NCBI RefSeq assembly: GCF_001522545.3
Contig: NC_031783.1
Span: forward strand, 2,943,562 to 3,007,561
From: Parus major
Taxonomy: Eukaryota; Chordata; Aves; Passeriformes; Paridae
Reading direction: 5' to 3'
DNA length: 64,000 bases
Each line of letters opens with the position of its first letter. The stretch's first letter is position 1. Of the stretch, positions 15,101 to 30,100 are shown in pieces. A program made the position numbers and the translations under genes. The notes under the pieces were generated by a model. That model saw only the letters and a list, made by a program, of their open reading frames with translations. It did no database searches and was not told the DNA's origin.

Positions 15101-18100
15101 TTCACTGGCCAGTGGGAACTCTGTGTTTGATAACAGAACTCCTGTTTTTCCCCTCTTATGCTACAAACAAGTCAAGCATGTTAAATCCAGGAGAGTACTT
15201 CAGTAGTTTAATTTAAGAACTGCTGAGGTCTCTGCTGTTTAGACAGCCTCGAGTGCATTTCCTGCAGGAAGGCTCCAGTTAAACAATCCCAAACTGTGGG
15301 ATGTTAGGGATCACTCTCTGGACCTGGGTACTGGCAGGGCTTGGCAAGGTACCACAGGAGCAGTGAGCTTGTGGTTCAGTCTGAGACTAGAGCTCATAAA
15401 AACCAAACCAAAATGAAATCCCCCACAAACTACTAAATGTAAAGCCTGGCAAGAACTACTAGCAATTAGAAAACTGGCAGCAAAAAGGAAAGGAAAATGA
15501 AGTCCAATTGGGTTACAAATGAGGCTGTTAATCTCACTGGCATGTGCTGCTTCCTGGTGAGTGGTTTAATGAGTTTAGGACTTTTAGCCATGGACATTCC
15601 AGCTAAATGCACACCAGCAGTGCTGTGTTTTCTAGGCTTAGAGATGCCTGACCTTTGGACTCAAGCCAGAGATGAGAAACTTCAGATCCAAATTATTCTG
15701 GAAAAGGTTAAGACATGGAAACAAGTTTCTAAGGAAAACATACGTCTGGACTAGGCATTCCAGCAAAAGGCACAGGAAAGATTATGTGATGTATTTGAAA
15801 ACTCTGAGACCTTCCAGATGAATTAGTGTTATGCCAATTTATCTGTGAGAGAAGACAATCTCTCTGGTACAGCTGAATAAAGAATCTAGGATTTGCTTAT
15901 AAAGTGGAGCTACTGGTTTGGGATCAACTGCTGATGAGCTGGTTTGCATTTCAGGGATGCACAGGACTCTCCATACCTTTAGAGACTCCTGGGTTCTCCT
16001 GGAAGTAGGAAAGAGCATCATCCTGCTCACTGGCTGATTGCTCTGGGATAGGGATCTGCTTGCTGTGCTCAGTGCTGAGCTTATCGTTCTCTACTTCCAG
16101 CTCTTTGTCCTCAGAATGAGATTTATCTTGTTCCTTGTAAGTGTCCACATCCACAGGCTCTGCAGCAGGCTCTGGGAGTTCAGCTGGGGGCTCTTCCTGC
16201 CCTCCCAGGGAGCCTCCTCCTGGAGCTTCTTCACCCCCAGTAACAGCTTCTGTCCTTGGGACAGGCTCAGAAACAGCTGCATCCAAGTTCCTGCCATGGG
16301 CACCGGCCAGAGCAGGCTGTGCACCCTGGCAGAGGTGACCATCGCCCTGGGGGACATCAATCTTACACCTCTTCCTCGGGGGCTCCTCATCACTGGCACA
16401 CTGTGTGTCTTTTCCCAGCTGCTCCTCCTCTCCCAGACATTCCTGTCCTTTCCCTGGCTCCGAGGGCAGGTGTTCCTGTGGCACATCTGGGAGAGCAGTG
16501 TCTGCCCCTGGCTGCTCAGCATCCTCTGCTTTGCTCTTCAGGCACACCGAGCGTAGCAGCCAGGGCTTGGCAAACACGATTGCCACCAGTCTGACAGTGT
16601 GGCCTCCTACTTCTAAAACCTGCTGCATTTCAATGAGGTCCTGCAAAAAACAAAAAACTCCACAACAAATTGTCTCAGGAGCTTTCACTGACAAATGTCA
16701 CTTTAACCCGGTGTCATGGAATTGTCATGATTTACATGGGAGGGGCGAGAGTTTAGTAGAATATTCAGTTTTGTCCCCAGCTGCACTGAAGTTGAAAAGA
16801 TGTTTTACCCCTTAAAGCTTCCTGAAATTACAGCATGAGATGTTTTTCTTCAGCCTAAAGTAAGCTAAAAATATAACTGGGAACAAGTACTTTGCTTCCA
16901 AAGGTTGATGTTAGCACCTCTAGGTTTCTGAAACAGTCCATTTCTGTCTTTGATTAAGTGCTGCTTTAATTTTTGGCCTTCCTAACTTTGAGGCAAGATT
17001 GCTTTCAGGTGTGGTGTGTGATCTCCTGCCTAACATAAATAACTCTGCTCAATTTATAGTTGCTTCTGACAGCCTGGAAGCTCGTCCTGTTCAAGGGGAA
17101 TACTAAGCATGGAAACATTAATGTATGGAAAGCAGCTGTAAACCCACCTGAATGTACTGCTCCAAGATCCTGCTGCGTTCAGCTTCCACCTGTTCATAGC
17201 TGCAGAAACATTTGCTCAGCTCAGCTTTGCAAATCCCAAAGTGGGAAGTGGCCTCTATGGCCTTCCTGATCTCCAGAGCAGCTGCCACGTCCCCAGGGCT
17301 GTACCCATAACGCTCTGTACACACATGGAGAAACTTCTCCACCTCATAGTTTTCTTCCTGGATTTTTATCAGCCTGGTGAAAGTTTCAGGGAGGCAGGAG
17401 ATGCCCACAGCCATGTGATCCAGCAGGGAGGGCACTGCAAAGCAAATAAACCATGGGAGTTTAAGCTGTGAAGCAGCAGTTACTGTGCAACACACTGCAG
17501 GAAGACAGGTTAGAGGTGTTCTACAGCAATTAGAAACAGAACTCAGCTTTCCCTCTTCATTGCTGCAGTTTCCTTTTCTCTTTCTGCTTTGTCTATCTGT
17601 CTGAAAAGACCTGTAAAGAGAAGCAAACTGGTTTACAAGGGCTCACCCTCTCAGCAAAGTGAATTATGGCTGGAAGGCAGTGAGCACCTAGTGGTGTTCT
17701 CTCTAACACTGGGTCAGCTCAGCTCTGAGTTCATGAGGGAATCCTCTCCTTTTTTCTTGAAGAAGGTCAAGTGAAAATTCTAGGGCAAGGAAATGATGTA
17801 GAGGACACTTTTAATCAAAAAGTCCAGAGCAGAAAGCTGTTGGCCAGATACAGTTTGAACTACCACTTGACAATGCTTTAGACAGTGAGTTCAGCAAAGC
17901 ATCTCTGTGTTCAGTGTCAGGTGCAGCACTGCCCCAAAGTGCCCCCCCTGCACAGAGTACCCACAACTGAAGCCATGTAACCCCTATCCCAGTCCTGCCT
18001 GGTGAGGGTGCAGCTCTGGCACTGCTCTTCTGCTCCCTTCCCTTTTCCCTGCAGGCCTCTGGAACTTTCAGGGCAGCTGCCAAGGAAAAATGGGCTCAGC

Positions 18101-21100
18101 TGTAATGAGCAGTCAGCTCAGCACAGCTGGAGGGCACGAGAGGCAGCAGAGACAGGAGAAAGAATTTCTGTTTTACCTCTGTCACAACAGCAATGGAAAT
18201 GGGCAAGGGCAGCACCAGGCCATTTCAGCTGAAGAGCTCAAGGCTCTTGGATGCAAATGAATACATTTGCATTACAGCTGAAAACAAGAGCTCTTTAAGA
18301 AGGGGCTCTGCTGGTGAACTGCACACAGTCAAGCTCTATCATAAAAATGTTTAAATTACTGAGGTAAGAGGACAGATATTGGACACCACTATTTTAGCAC
18401 TTGCATGCATGAGACAAGTTAAATGAGAATTTCCATTCAAGGAGCTCTGAAAGATTTTCTTTTCTCTTTACAGAAGAGAAAGCCTGTGTGACATCATATG
18501 GTATTTTAAGTTGTTGAAGGGACTCAAAAATCTCCTGGAGAGGGGTAACAGGGCAGAGGACAGACTGCAGTAACAGTTTAACACAACATGAAACAGAGAC
18601 AAAGCCCTGTTACTGACAAAAGCCTAAGTCTGCCATCTGTTTTAAATCAAGAGAGAAAGCCTCACAAACTTGATGTGTAATGGAAACAGAATGTTCCTGT
18701 TAGGGGGCTTTGTTTAAATCAATTCCTCAGCAGGTGAGTTCACCATCTCTCCTGCTCCAAGCCACTTCTAGGTCAAACAGAACTAACCTGGAGAGCTGAG
18801 CCTTCCTGGGATGGGGGTACATCTGAGCCTGACCTTCACCTGGCAGGAGTTGACCACGATGTTGTCACTGGGGCTCAGGTTGCGTGTGCTGACAATGCCA
18901 GGGGAGTAATAACCTCTCATCAGTAAATAATTGGTGTGAGAGGCTTGGCGAGGTTTCACTTCGATTCTGCGTTTGCCTCCAGAGCTGTCATCCAAGTCAT
19001 CATCGTCATCATCGTCATCCTCAAGTCCTTCTTTTCCCAAGCTACAGCAAACACAGGAGGTTGGATTTGTTGGGTTTTTTCCCAAAAGAAGAAAGTGATT
19101 CATGACACTGAGCAGAGCAAGGACACGGCGCTCCTGCACTCTGGGCTTCAGTCCTGGAGAGCTGGGGCAGTGTCCACACCAGGCTGATTTACAGCATTGA
19201 GAACAAGAACTACAGAAAAGGAAACACACTAAAGCTCCCTGGGAAAGGAAACTCCCACTTTTTTTGCAAATGTGTTGAACTGAACCCAAAATATCTCAGC
19301 TTCCAGTGCTGAAGCTCTTTGGTTCAGCAGATGCTTCATCTTGAGGGAACATCTGTGAGACATGAGAGCACAAGGGATGCTGCAGGATGGGGCAGACTGT
19401 TTACTTTTCAGGTGAAAAGGAGGAGAGACACTTACAGATTTCAGTTACTTTAAAAAATAATAATTAAAAAACCACCAAAAACCAAACTGCAGACATCCTC
19501 CAAGTCAAGGAAAGAACAGAAGTAGCAGCCAGGATGGATTCCCAGACACAAACTTAGTCACACCAACACTATTCCAGGACATGGTAAAAGCCATTATGTA
19601 TAAAGCTGAAGGCTCTGAACAACCTGATCTAACTCTGAAGTTGCCTCTGTTTTAAGCAGGTTATGTTAGGGACAATGAAAGGTTACTTCCAATCATTTCT
19701 AAAATGAGATAGACCTTAAGTACCTTATTTTAAAACACACTTAAAATCGAAAGGGAACACATTATTTAGAATAAATAGAGAGTGCACAACTCAAGATGCC
19801 CCTACTCAGCAATGGGACCAGTCCAGGGCTCAGTGGATTTTTGTTAATAACCTGGCTGATAAAACAGCTCATTCAGCTTGTACAGGATCACCCAGCTGAG
19901 GACACTGCAAGTATATGAGAAGCTGGGATTTGTATTCAGAATATCTCCAGCACACTGGAGAATCAGCCTGGAAAAGAGCAGGGAGTAATTCCCTATGACA
20001 AATGCATGTTATTTATGTTACAGTACTCTGCATCTGTCCCTCCACACAGAGAGGGAACAATTAACCAGATAAAGGAAAAGCAGCTTGTTAGGTGAGTCAC
20101 AGGAGTTATAAGCTGTGCATGGATCACTGCACTGGGGAGTTTTGGCTGCTATTTTTTTGGCAAGGCCACGGCCCTTCAGAATCCTGGGATGCATTAGCAG
20201 GTGTTTCACCTATATAACAAGATGGAATTGGCACAGAGCTGCCAGCAAGAGCATGGCATTTGTTTTTTGACATCACAATTCAGTGCAGAAGAAAATAATG
20301 AGAAAGACAGAGAACTGGGTAACGTGAATAAAGTGAAGGAACTGAAGCTGCTCATTTTAAAGAACAGCACACTATTGGAGAGGGACCACAATAACAATCC
20401 TCAAGTAGGTACTAAACTGCTCTAAAGAGAAAGAGAACAAAGTGTTTTCCATGTGTATTCACAATAGGAAGCAGCAGGTCAAATTACTAAGAGATTGTAG
20501 CTGCACTTTTAAGAAAGCACATAATGACTGTAAGGAAAAGGGCTCCCAGGCTCCCACTGCCTGGGGACAGTTTCAGTTCATGCCATTGCTGCAGGCTTAC
20601 AGGAAAATGAAATCCAAGAGGAGACTTGTGCACAGAAGCACTGCTGTGGTGAGAGGCTCCACTGATAAAGCTGAAACCTCGTTACCAACCCTCTCAGTCT
20701 GTGACATGCCAAGGCACAACGCTGATGAAAATGCTCCTGTAGCAGCCAGTGCTCTCCTTTCCATGTCAGCTCTGATGGCACTGAAGTGCCAAGCAATTGA
20801 AATGTCACATGTGAAGGCAGACACAGCCCAGGGTTATAATGACAGCCACTAACTTAAGTGCCATTAAGCCTCCTCAGAAATAAAAATCTAAACAATAGCA
20901 CAGTAAAAACGCCACAGTGCAGTGCAACAAATGCTAATTCATGTCCAATTTCATCTAAGTTATCCCCAAACTGTATTATCTAATGCAAATAACGGCATTT
21001 ACCTTTTTATCACTTCATTTTCCACCATAGAGCTGTCCACCACAATGATCTGCTCTGGGATTCTCACATTCACAGCCACCAGTCCCAGGGAGAACAGGGA

Positions 21101-24100
21101 AAGCATGGCCACACACTGGCCACCAGGGCCATCCATGGGAAATGCCACCATGTCTTCTGATGATGCATTTTCTTCATCTTTAAATGTGAAGTTGTGTGGC
21201 TGGTCTGATCTTTCAGCATCCTTGAGCTTCTCCAGGAACTGGAAGGACTCTGTACAAATGGTACTGGGGAAGCGCCATGTGAAAACCCTGCACAAAACCA
21301 CAAAGAAACACAAATCCTTCAAAATCTGCTCTGAGTTTTACAATGATGGTAGTGCAAAGGAGCCAAACAATTGCAGTTTCATGCTAGAGCTGGTGACCAA
21401 GCACCTTACACACCTGCTTTCACTCTTTTACTTTTTCACTAGTTCTTTTACTATTTCCAGAACATTAGGTGTTTATGTACTGTGTAAAGGTCAGGTAGCA
21501 TACAGCAAATAAAAAGCAAAGGTATCATCTGCTGCTTCACAGGAATGCTAAAGAAATCTTCCCACCACGTTACAACTGTGGTGCTGCATCTCCTCCCCTC
21601 TCCATGTGTCTCTGGAGTCCTGCCCAGCTCTTGGCTCTATTCCCTCAGTGCCCTGATTGCTCCCCACCTAAGGACTGACTGATGTCAGCTCCACCTTCAC
21701 CTTCCTCTGCAGCCTCAGCTGAAGGTTCCTCGCTCCAGACACTTCTCGTGTGTTGTCACCTCCATGCCACGCTGGGGTAGACGTTTTCCTTTGCTCCAAG
21801 CCCAGCAGTGTCCCCCTGCCACCCACCTGTAGTAGCTCTGGGACAGCTGGTAGGACATGGGTGCGAAGGGCAGGGCACGGCTCTTCTTGGGCCCCAGCGT
21901 GTGGTTGACCCTGCGCCGGTTCACCAGGCTCCTGCTCTGGCACTCCAGGAAAGCCTTCACCAGGATGTCATCCCGGTACTCCCGGTACAGCCGGAACGTC
22001 TGCAAGACACCCCCAGTGACAGCTCTGCATCATCCAGCTCACAGACACTCAATGGGTGGGAAGCAACAAGCCAGAAGGAAAATTATCCTTATAAGTTCCT
22101 TTTATGGCCTTTCAGACTTGCCATGGTAAATGCCAATTAAATTAATTAAATACTACACAACACTTGATACTCAAAATGGGATTGGGCTCCCACTGGAATT
22201 ATAGATGTGAAAAATGTTCCTCTGCCACACATTTTGGTAAATTCTTCCCCTCATTTCAGCAGAAACACTTGGCTCTGTGGGCTTGGCAACCCAGGTTCCA
22301 CTCTTGTTTATGAGATGTTAAACTCCCTTTGAACTTTGACCTTACTTAAGCACTTGACTGATTGATGATCTCTTTTTGTAGTCCCCAAGGCTGAAGGAGA
22401 GGCCCCCCCAACACCAGTGTCAACTGGGTATTAGAATTCTTTTTGGGATATCTCCTCCAGAACATTCCAGCTGCTCAGGTGGGCACTAAAGCATGGTACA
22501 GCCTGACCCACTGGAAGTGATGTGGAGCTTATTTCATATGGTTTTAGGGGATTGTTTCAACCTCACATCTTGCACTCTCATCCTCAGAGAGAAAACAAAC
22601 TGAAGATCTTCCTACAATATATAATTTCCTAAAAGCAGAATACTCCTCACATAATGGGTACAAATCCAAGTTTCTGGGTTTCTTTTCTCCCATTTGAAAA
22701 ATGAATGTGCCAAGGGAGGGAGGAGAAACTTTAGGGTTGTATGACCACATGTGGATGTGGCACTTGGGGACATGGTTTAGTGGTGGCCTTGGCAGTGCTG
22801 GGCTGATGGTTGCACTTGATGATCTTAAAGGTCTTTTCCAACCTAAACAATTCCAGGATTCTATGAGCAGTGAAGTTTGGTCCAGAAACTTGCCTGAAAC
22901 ATACCTGAAATGACTGGCAAGATTCCATCTGGTGATCTGAGAGTGCCAGTGTGCTCTGAATCAGATTCTGCAGCACCAGAAAATGAATATCATAAATACT
23001 GAAAGAAAAAAGAAAGAAGAGAAAAACATTTATTCCTGGTGATTTTTGAATATGAGGTACTTATTAAACCAGCACAAAAATATACAAACTCCATCACCTG
23101 CTTCTGAAATAGAAGCATAGAGGCACGAGATCCTACAGCTCATTCATGTAAAGGAATCTGTTTAAAAGATTCTGTTAAAATCTGTTAAAAGGTTTCTCTC
23201 ACCTTCCACCCTGAATTTTTGGATCAGTCCAGATAATCTGACACAAAGCTTCCCTGATAACATCTCCTCCTCTTAAGATACAACACCCATACAGAAAATG
23301 TACACTGTTGTCCCAGTGATAAAATAATTTTGAGGTCATCTCTGTTATCATTTTATCTACCCTGCAGTCTGCTCAAAGTATTTTTCTGTTAATAAATTTA
23401 TACACTGCAACAAACAGATGAAAACACTGAATTAGGACACTCTTTATATGACTCCCACAGATGGGAAGGGCTGATGTGGCCTGGGTTCTAATGAGGAAAG
23501 TGGTGCTACTGCTACTCACCTGCTCAGATTATCCTCTTTTGTGCTTTGATTTGTGTCTTCTCCAATTGCCAGCACTCGAAATCTAGTTTAGGGAAGGGAG
23601 AGGAGAACATTAGAACCAGATTTTCTGTGATTTTCTGTTATTTTGCATCAGCCATGAAGCCCAGAGGCTGATGAGCACAACTGCTAATGAGGCAAGTGCT
23701 GGGCCAGCCCAGGGGACTGTCTGCTCCAGCAGCCCTCAGCACAAGGGTCAGACAGGAAAAGAACTGGCCAGATCCATCTCCACTCAAATACCTGTTGACA
23801 AGGAGATAAAACAATGGACAGGAGATGGTTTCAGCACTGAAAGGATTTGTCATTTTATGGAGGTTTTGGACTTCCAATTACTGCCAGCAGCACTTTTGCT
23901 GTAATGCACAGCTCTTCCTAAAATAAGAAAAACTACAAAGGTGCTAAATTTATTATCATAAAATGATCTGAGACACAATTCTTCCATGCTGCTCTTCAAG
24001 TGTTAATCATCATGAAAAAGCTTAACAACCTGGAGCTGGAGAATTCTGTACAAGGCTGAGTGCTCTTCCTTATCAATGCTTTTAGCAGCACTGACATGAT

Positions 24101-27100
24101 TCAGCTAAGCAACCAGCTACAATTTGTGATATAAAATAGGGCTAGTTAGTCTGGAAAATGTTAGATTTCTATTGCAATGAGAAGTTACAACTGAGTAGTA
24201 ACATCTCTAACACTAAGGCTGAGGACTTGACAATTTTGGAAAATCTGCTGTAGTGAATTTCTGGTTTAAAAGTCTTATTTAGCAATAAGAATGGTTTGAA
24301 ATCAGCAAAATTGTGCAAATAACTGAGAATCACTTATATGTATTTAGGAAGAGTGGATATGAAAGAAACACTGCTGGTTGTATTTAGTAAAACTTCATTT
24401 CTTACTAAGGGTACAAGTACAGAGGGTCTAAATCATGCCCAGAGAAAACCCTGCTCTGAATTGCTGTCCCCTCTCACTGCCTCAGCCCATGTGTAGAGCC
24501 AAGAGCAGCATGATTGAAATACCTGGAAAAGAGCTCCTCCAGAGTGTCAGGAATCTCCAGTTTGGGATTCCTCAGGGTTGAGCTGAATTTCTCTTTCAGT
24601 CTTCCCACAAACTCTTTAAACTCCTTTGCACAAACCTTTGAAAAGAGGAGACAGAAATGTCATTAACCTCAATTTGTTAGAGTGGGAAAAACTGCTCTAC
24701 TTTTAAAGTGTGCATGAAATCCTCGTAGCAATAGCTGAATTCTGAAGTCAGAAGCAGTAAAACAGGCAAGGCAAAGCAGGGAAAAGCTTGTGCAGTTTGT
24801 GTTTGCTGATTCAGTGAACAGTTGCAGGTTCCATCTGTAATCAGCTCACAGCTACAAGCCAAGCACCATGAACATATGTTCTAAGACAATTTCCTGAATT
24901 AACAGCAAGATCTCTTGCTAGAGCTATGTTTAAGCTTCTGCTCAAGCCCTGCAGGCTTTTCCATGTTCTCCATGAAGTCTGTTTGCACAATCATGGCTTG
25001 GAGAACACCTGTTACATCAGAGGAATGTTCTCTGGAAACAAGTTTTTACTTCCTTCCAAAGCCAGACTCTGGGGATGGGATCACACATTTATTTCAGTGA
25101 TGTCTCATCAATGAACAACTGCTCTTCCTTTAAGCAATATGAATCTAACAACAGAACTGATGGGCTTTTCTGACAATGGTAGGAATTGCCATTCCTGGGT
25201 AAAAATGAAAATGGAATTGTTTGCACTAAAAGTGTAAACAACTTTTCAATTTGAAATTATGGTTCATTAAAATGGAGAAAAAAAGAAATAAAATCTTTTG
25301 GTTGCTCAAATCAAGTATTATAAAATTTGTTTGTGTTCCTGCACTCATCCACAGAAGCTAAGGTGACATTTTAACACATAACTGGAATAAAAAATTAGAA
25401 ATTACAGAGCAAACCCATTTTCTTGCTCAGATAACAATGTAGCTGAAAGGATAAAAAAAGTATCAGCAGACAGAGATGTTAGTCATGGGTGTTTATAAAC
25501 AAGCACATTGAAAACACAATGGTTGTTGCACAGGGGGCTGTTTATGTGCCTTTGGAAAGCTGCCCTGTGTCCACTTTACTCCCAAACCAGCAATGATGCT
25601 GCATTTTTACTGTGATGCTATTTTAAAAATAGCTAAAGGTTCAAGGGAGAGAAAAGAGATGAAATCACAGCACAAGTGCTCAGTAATCCAAACAGCATAA
25701 AGTACTCTATGAATTTTTGGAATACTTCCCTCCTACCTGTGGATCTTCATAGTTATTTTCTCTATTCATGAAATCGTCAATGAGGTCTTTATCTTGGTAA
25801 ACCTCAGCAAGGCAAACTCTGCAAGGGATACAATTGAAGGTGTGGCTCAGAGCTGAAATTTTCCCAGTTCAAAACAGATCTGACAGCAGCAGGTTGGAAA
25901 CAAGATGGTATTTTCAAGTGACAGGAAACAAAAGAAATACGTAGGAGGACCGTGTCCCTTCAGGAGGATTTAGCTTAGATCTAGAACACAGAAAACTTCT
26001 TACTTGTAATTGAGGTAGGTCTGTGGGTTTCTGACAATGTAGCGGGCTCTCCGCCCCACGGAATGGGAGGTTTTATCCAGGGACTCCTCGAAGCTGGAGT
26101 GCATGAGGTCCCTCACCACCTGCCAGGGCACAAACGGCCCTTTCACCTGCGGGAGGAACAGAAGTGTCTGCGGTTCAAACTTGCTACGTGCACACACACA
26201 TGCTGAGAGCAGGATGAAGCCCTGGCTGGTGAAATGTGTGTGCTCTGGGTGTGCTCAGCACCTTGGCATTGAGCACGTGGCTGGCAATCCTGCAGAGCAT
26301 GAGCAGGCTGTCCTCCTGCACCGTCCAGGTCACGCGCAGCCGCGTCATCCTCAGCAGGGCGCTCTGGTCAGCCTTGTCATGGTAGCGCAGCCGTTTGTTT
26401 TTGTCTGCAGAATCCTCTTCTGACAAAGCCAGGGAAACAAAAAAAGACATTTATCTCAGCACTTCATATTCTGATGAACTCAGAGGCTAAGCACCCAAGA
26501 ATGAGAGATGAGCAGGGAAAGAAGTTGCAGTCTAAAAGTGAAATGCAGCAGTACCTCTCCCAAGCATGAGAAAACAAACTTTAATTGTCAAACTGACAAC
26601 CTAGAGCATCATTCCATGAGGAACCTTTAAGCCAGCAATCAAGAGCTGATCAGGGATTGCAGGGAGCTGCACTGGCACAGACTCCATGAGGATTCCTCCA
26701 GCCTGTGCAGCCGTGGCTCACACACAGCTCATGGGCACAACGTGCTGCTGCTTCTCCCCAGGACAGCTGAGCTTCCTCACTGACAGAGGCAACCCACAGC
26801 CATGGTCAAACTGCCCTGTCCCACACCCTCTTTTCCAAAGCAGCTTCCTGCAGGTCCAAGCAGAGTAAAGAATGCTGCTTTTTCCTGTCTCTTACCTTTC
26901 CTTTTCTTCTTTGTCTTCTTTCCAACATCTTTCTTAAGCCTCTTCCTCTTTTGGCTTTTTCCACCTCTCACTCGTTTAGTTCGATCTTGGGTTGGTTCTT
27001 TAGTTATTTGAATACATTCCTCTTTCTGGATAAGTGACTCTGATCCTACCTTTGCTTCTCCCAAAATATTAATTTTGTTACCTAAAATGACAAATATTTA

Positions 27101-30100
27101 CAGCAGTGGAGCTTTATAGCAATGACATTCTACAATGTTAAGGTATAAAGGTCAAATGACAAAGTTCAGTAAATTAAAAGACAAATGTCCTCTCAGAATT
27201 GCTCTTTGTTAGTCTTGTCATTTCATGCCCCTTCTCAGCAGTTCACAGAATAAATTCCTACATTAATGAGGAATCATCAAGTAATTAAGTCTAGTTTACA
27301 GTGCACAAACACAAGGGAACAGAGCTGAGGTTTTACATTCAACCTGAAGCATTTTCTCCTCCTTAGCTCAAACATTAGGCTGGATAACAGTGCTAAAAAA
27401 CATTGGTCCCTCTGGACATTCTGCAAACTGCACATCAGAAATTACAAAGCTAGAAATTATTGTTCTATAAGAAGTTATTTACACATCTACTTTACAGCCC
27501 CAGAAGTATCCTAGATCATTGTAAGGAGACAGGACCAACCCATGTCATCAATAGGAGATAAAAAATTATTGTTCCATATAGCCAGTAATAGGGAATAAAA
27601 TCATTTATCTGTTTTACTGTCCCAGAAGCATCTCAGGTTACTGGAAGAACAACCCACACCCTTCATGCTGGGTTTGACAAAGGCAGGAGGGGCTGTGGCA
27701 CAGTCCCAGGCCTTACCTCCAGTACTGAGTGACAGGGGATGTTTGGTGAGGAAGGTTTGGAGCCTCGCTGTCAGTCCATTTTCAGGAACTGTATTTTCCT
27801 AAGACAACACAGCTTTAAAAAAGGTGACGTGCAAAAGGGGTGCACTGGTTTTAACAACAATCTGCTTTTATAATCTGAGTAGTGTCAGAAGTAAGTTTTC
27901 AGTTTAAAGGAAAAGATCCCCGGCTACAACAAAGAACTAATTTGTATTATTACTACCACACATTAGAATGGCTTCAGAGCTTTTCTTAAATCACACTGAA
28001 ATGACCACTAGACTGTGAAGGTTAGAAATTTCCTCAAGTTTAAAAGCAGTAATTACTAGAAAAGAAATGCTGCATTCTTTCATTGCTACAGAGGCCAAGC
28101 AGAGTTTTCTGTAAAACAGTATTTTTCCAAAGCATTTTACATTCCAAAGGAACTTCTGAAAAGCATAAAACCAAAACACACTGAGTAAATGCCCCCTATA
28201 GTACATTCTGCTCATCCTAAATCTGAACCTGAACCAACTGCAATGCACTGGGAATTTTACCATTCTCTGCTAAACCCATTTCTCTTGTGTGGAGTTCACT
28301 GGGAGCAGAAGTTGGTCACAAGATGTGGAGAGGAAAGCAGAGACCAAAGAGCTGCTGGAGGTTGTGTTACTGCTCAACAATGAGGTGACTGAACAGCAGA
28401 CAGAATCAAGAGTGAAATGATCCTGCCTGAGGGAAATAAATTAGCAGCTCTAATTTTATATCCACTGATAGGCTCTGACTTGTGCACTACTTAGGGGAGA
28501 GTAATTGCAGGCAGTTCTGTGAAAAGTCCTGCTCAATGCCTGGTAATGTTGAAAAAGCAAAGGAAATGTATGGATTTCTTAGGGGAGTAAAGCAGCACTG
28601 AGCAGCTGTAAAAGTCTGTGACTGCCAACAACCTTCAAGAGCTCTCAGATTGTATTTCCACCTTAAAAAAACACAAGTAGAACTATCCCAGGTTAAAATA
28701 AAGGCAGCAAGAATGATTAAAGACAGGACAGTTCCATGCTGGGAATAGTAGATGTCAGTCTTAAAAAAAGGAGATGAATATGAGATACAGGAGAGATGGT
28801 TACAAAAATCCAGTGAAACAGTAAGAATAATGAAGAATGTGTTTTTCACAGCTTCCCTTAATTCTACAATTACTGGGAAGCTTAAGGCATCAAAAAGAAG
28901 TGGTGGCACATAGTAGGAATTTGAAACACTTTGCCAAAGGAGGCAAGGGATAGTAAAGACTTACATATGCACAAAAACCAGACAAATTAATGCTGAAAGA
29001 AAAAAGCTATTACTGCTTTGAAACATCAGCCCCAGATTTAGAATGGCCTTGAGCCAAAATTGCAGACAGCTAGGAGAGCATTCTGAGGAATTATCCCTTG
29101 CTCTTACAAGCTTCCATCAGAGACAGGACATTAGCCACAATTCTGATTTGCAATGTGTTGGGCTCCCTGTTTTTTTTATTTTTATTTATTTTTTTCCTTG
29201 TGCATTTCCTTGTTTTGAATGTTTTGGTTTTTGTCTGACAACTTCTACATTCCAGAAAGGCAAGAGGAACCACTGAGTAGTGTAGACTGCTTGTTCATTG
29301 AAGTATTTCTCCTTTGGTTGAATGTCATAACAAATTCATTGTCAAATTCAGTTCTCAAATCAAATTTATGTCCAATTCTTTCATTCATTTCATCACCAAG
29401 ATTTGAGAACATCTGGCACTCATTTTGTTCCAGTGCTGCAAACCCTGACTGAGAGCATGCAAACAGTAAGAATTTGGTGTCACTACCTCAACCTTAAGAA
29501 CATTAACATTTGGAGAAGTCACTACAGTGTATAAATTTTAAAATACCCACCTTCCTGGTCTTGTTGATGATGTAGCTTGTCCAGATCCAATTGCGTTTCA
29601 GATGCCCATAGAAGCTGGAATCCAGACCTGCAGCTCCCAGCCCATCTCCAGGGATGGATCCATCATCGACCACCTCTCTGCTACCTCTGCTAGCAAGAGA
29701 TAAAAAACCCTCAGGAATTATTCTGTACAGATTCCTTCTCAGTGCTCTTAACTGGTGTGTGTGTGCAATGTGGCAGAAATCCCCCACTGCCTTCCCAGTT
29801 TAGGGGGTAATATTACACCATCAGTTACATCCCCAAACTGTTTCTTTCTTAAAGATGTCGCAGTCATCCCCAACCTAACTGCAAATAAACACCAGATATC
29901 CCATTTAAAAGATTTACTGACACACAAAGAGACCATATGCAGAAGTTCAAGCAAGGATCAGTGGAACTGGATCCCTCAACTCCATTATTTTTTTAAGCTA
30001 ACTTGATATACCTACCTGCAACATGGAACTAACTGAAAATACTTTTAAACAGACTGTTTATTGAAACACAATAGAATATTGACAGAGCTAAATCACAGTG

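Larger units (their letters stand above)
12154..26146 (-). other. GTF3C1: GTF3C1 exons 25-37 (residues 1276-2145)
   Basis: Exon coordinates: 25, 26004-26146; 26, 25737-25818; 27, 24523-24635; 28, 23520-23582; 29, 22905-22998; 30, 21827-21999; 31, 21003-21287; 32, 18788-19041; 33, 17148-17434; 34, 15977-16640; 35, 14480-14519; 36, 13627-13819; 37, 12154-12375 with stop 12154-12156. Exon 35 is only 40 nt and is recognised by SQAARDR plus clean splice sites. Exon 34 (664 nt) is the variable linker. Exon 28 (63 nt) is weakly conserved but keeps phase. Confidence 0.92.

Noticed and set aside
18985..19025. Assembly or frameshift error in the GAT/GAC run of GTF3C1 exon 32
   Set aside because: The frame stays open and the flanks match the conserved protein on both sides, so it is a real coding Asp tract.
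20442..21512. ORFs of 136 and 196 codons in and near GTF3C1 intron 31
   Set aside because: The second is the antisense of exon 31; the first lies in intron with no family resemblance.
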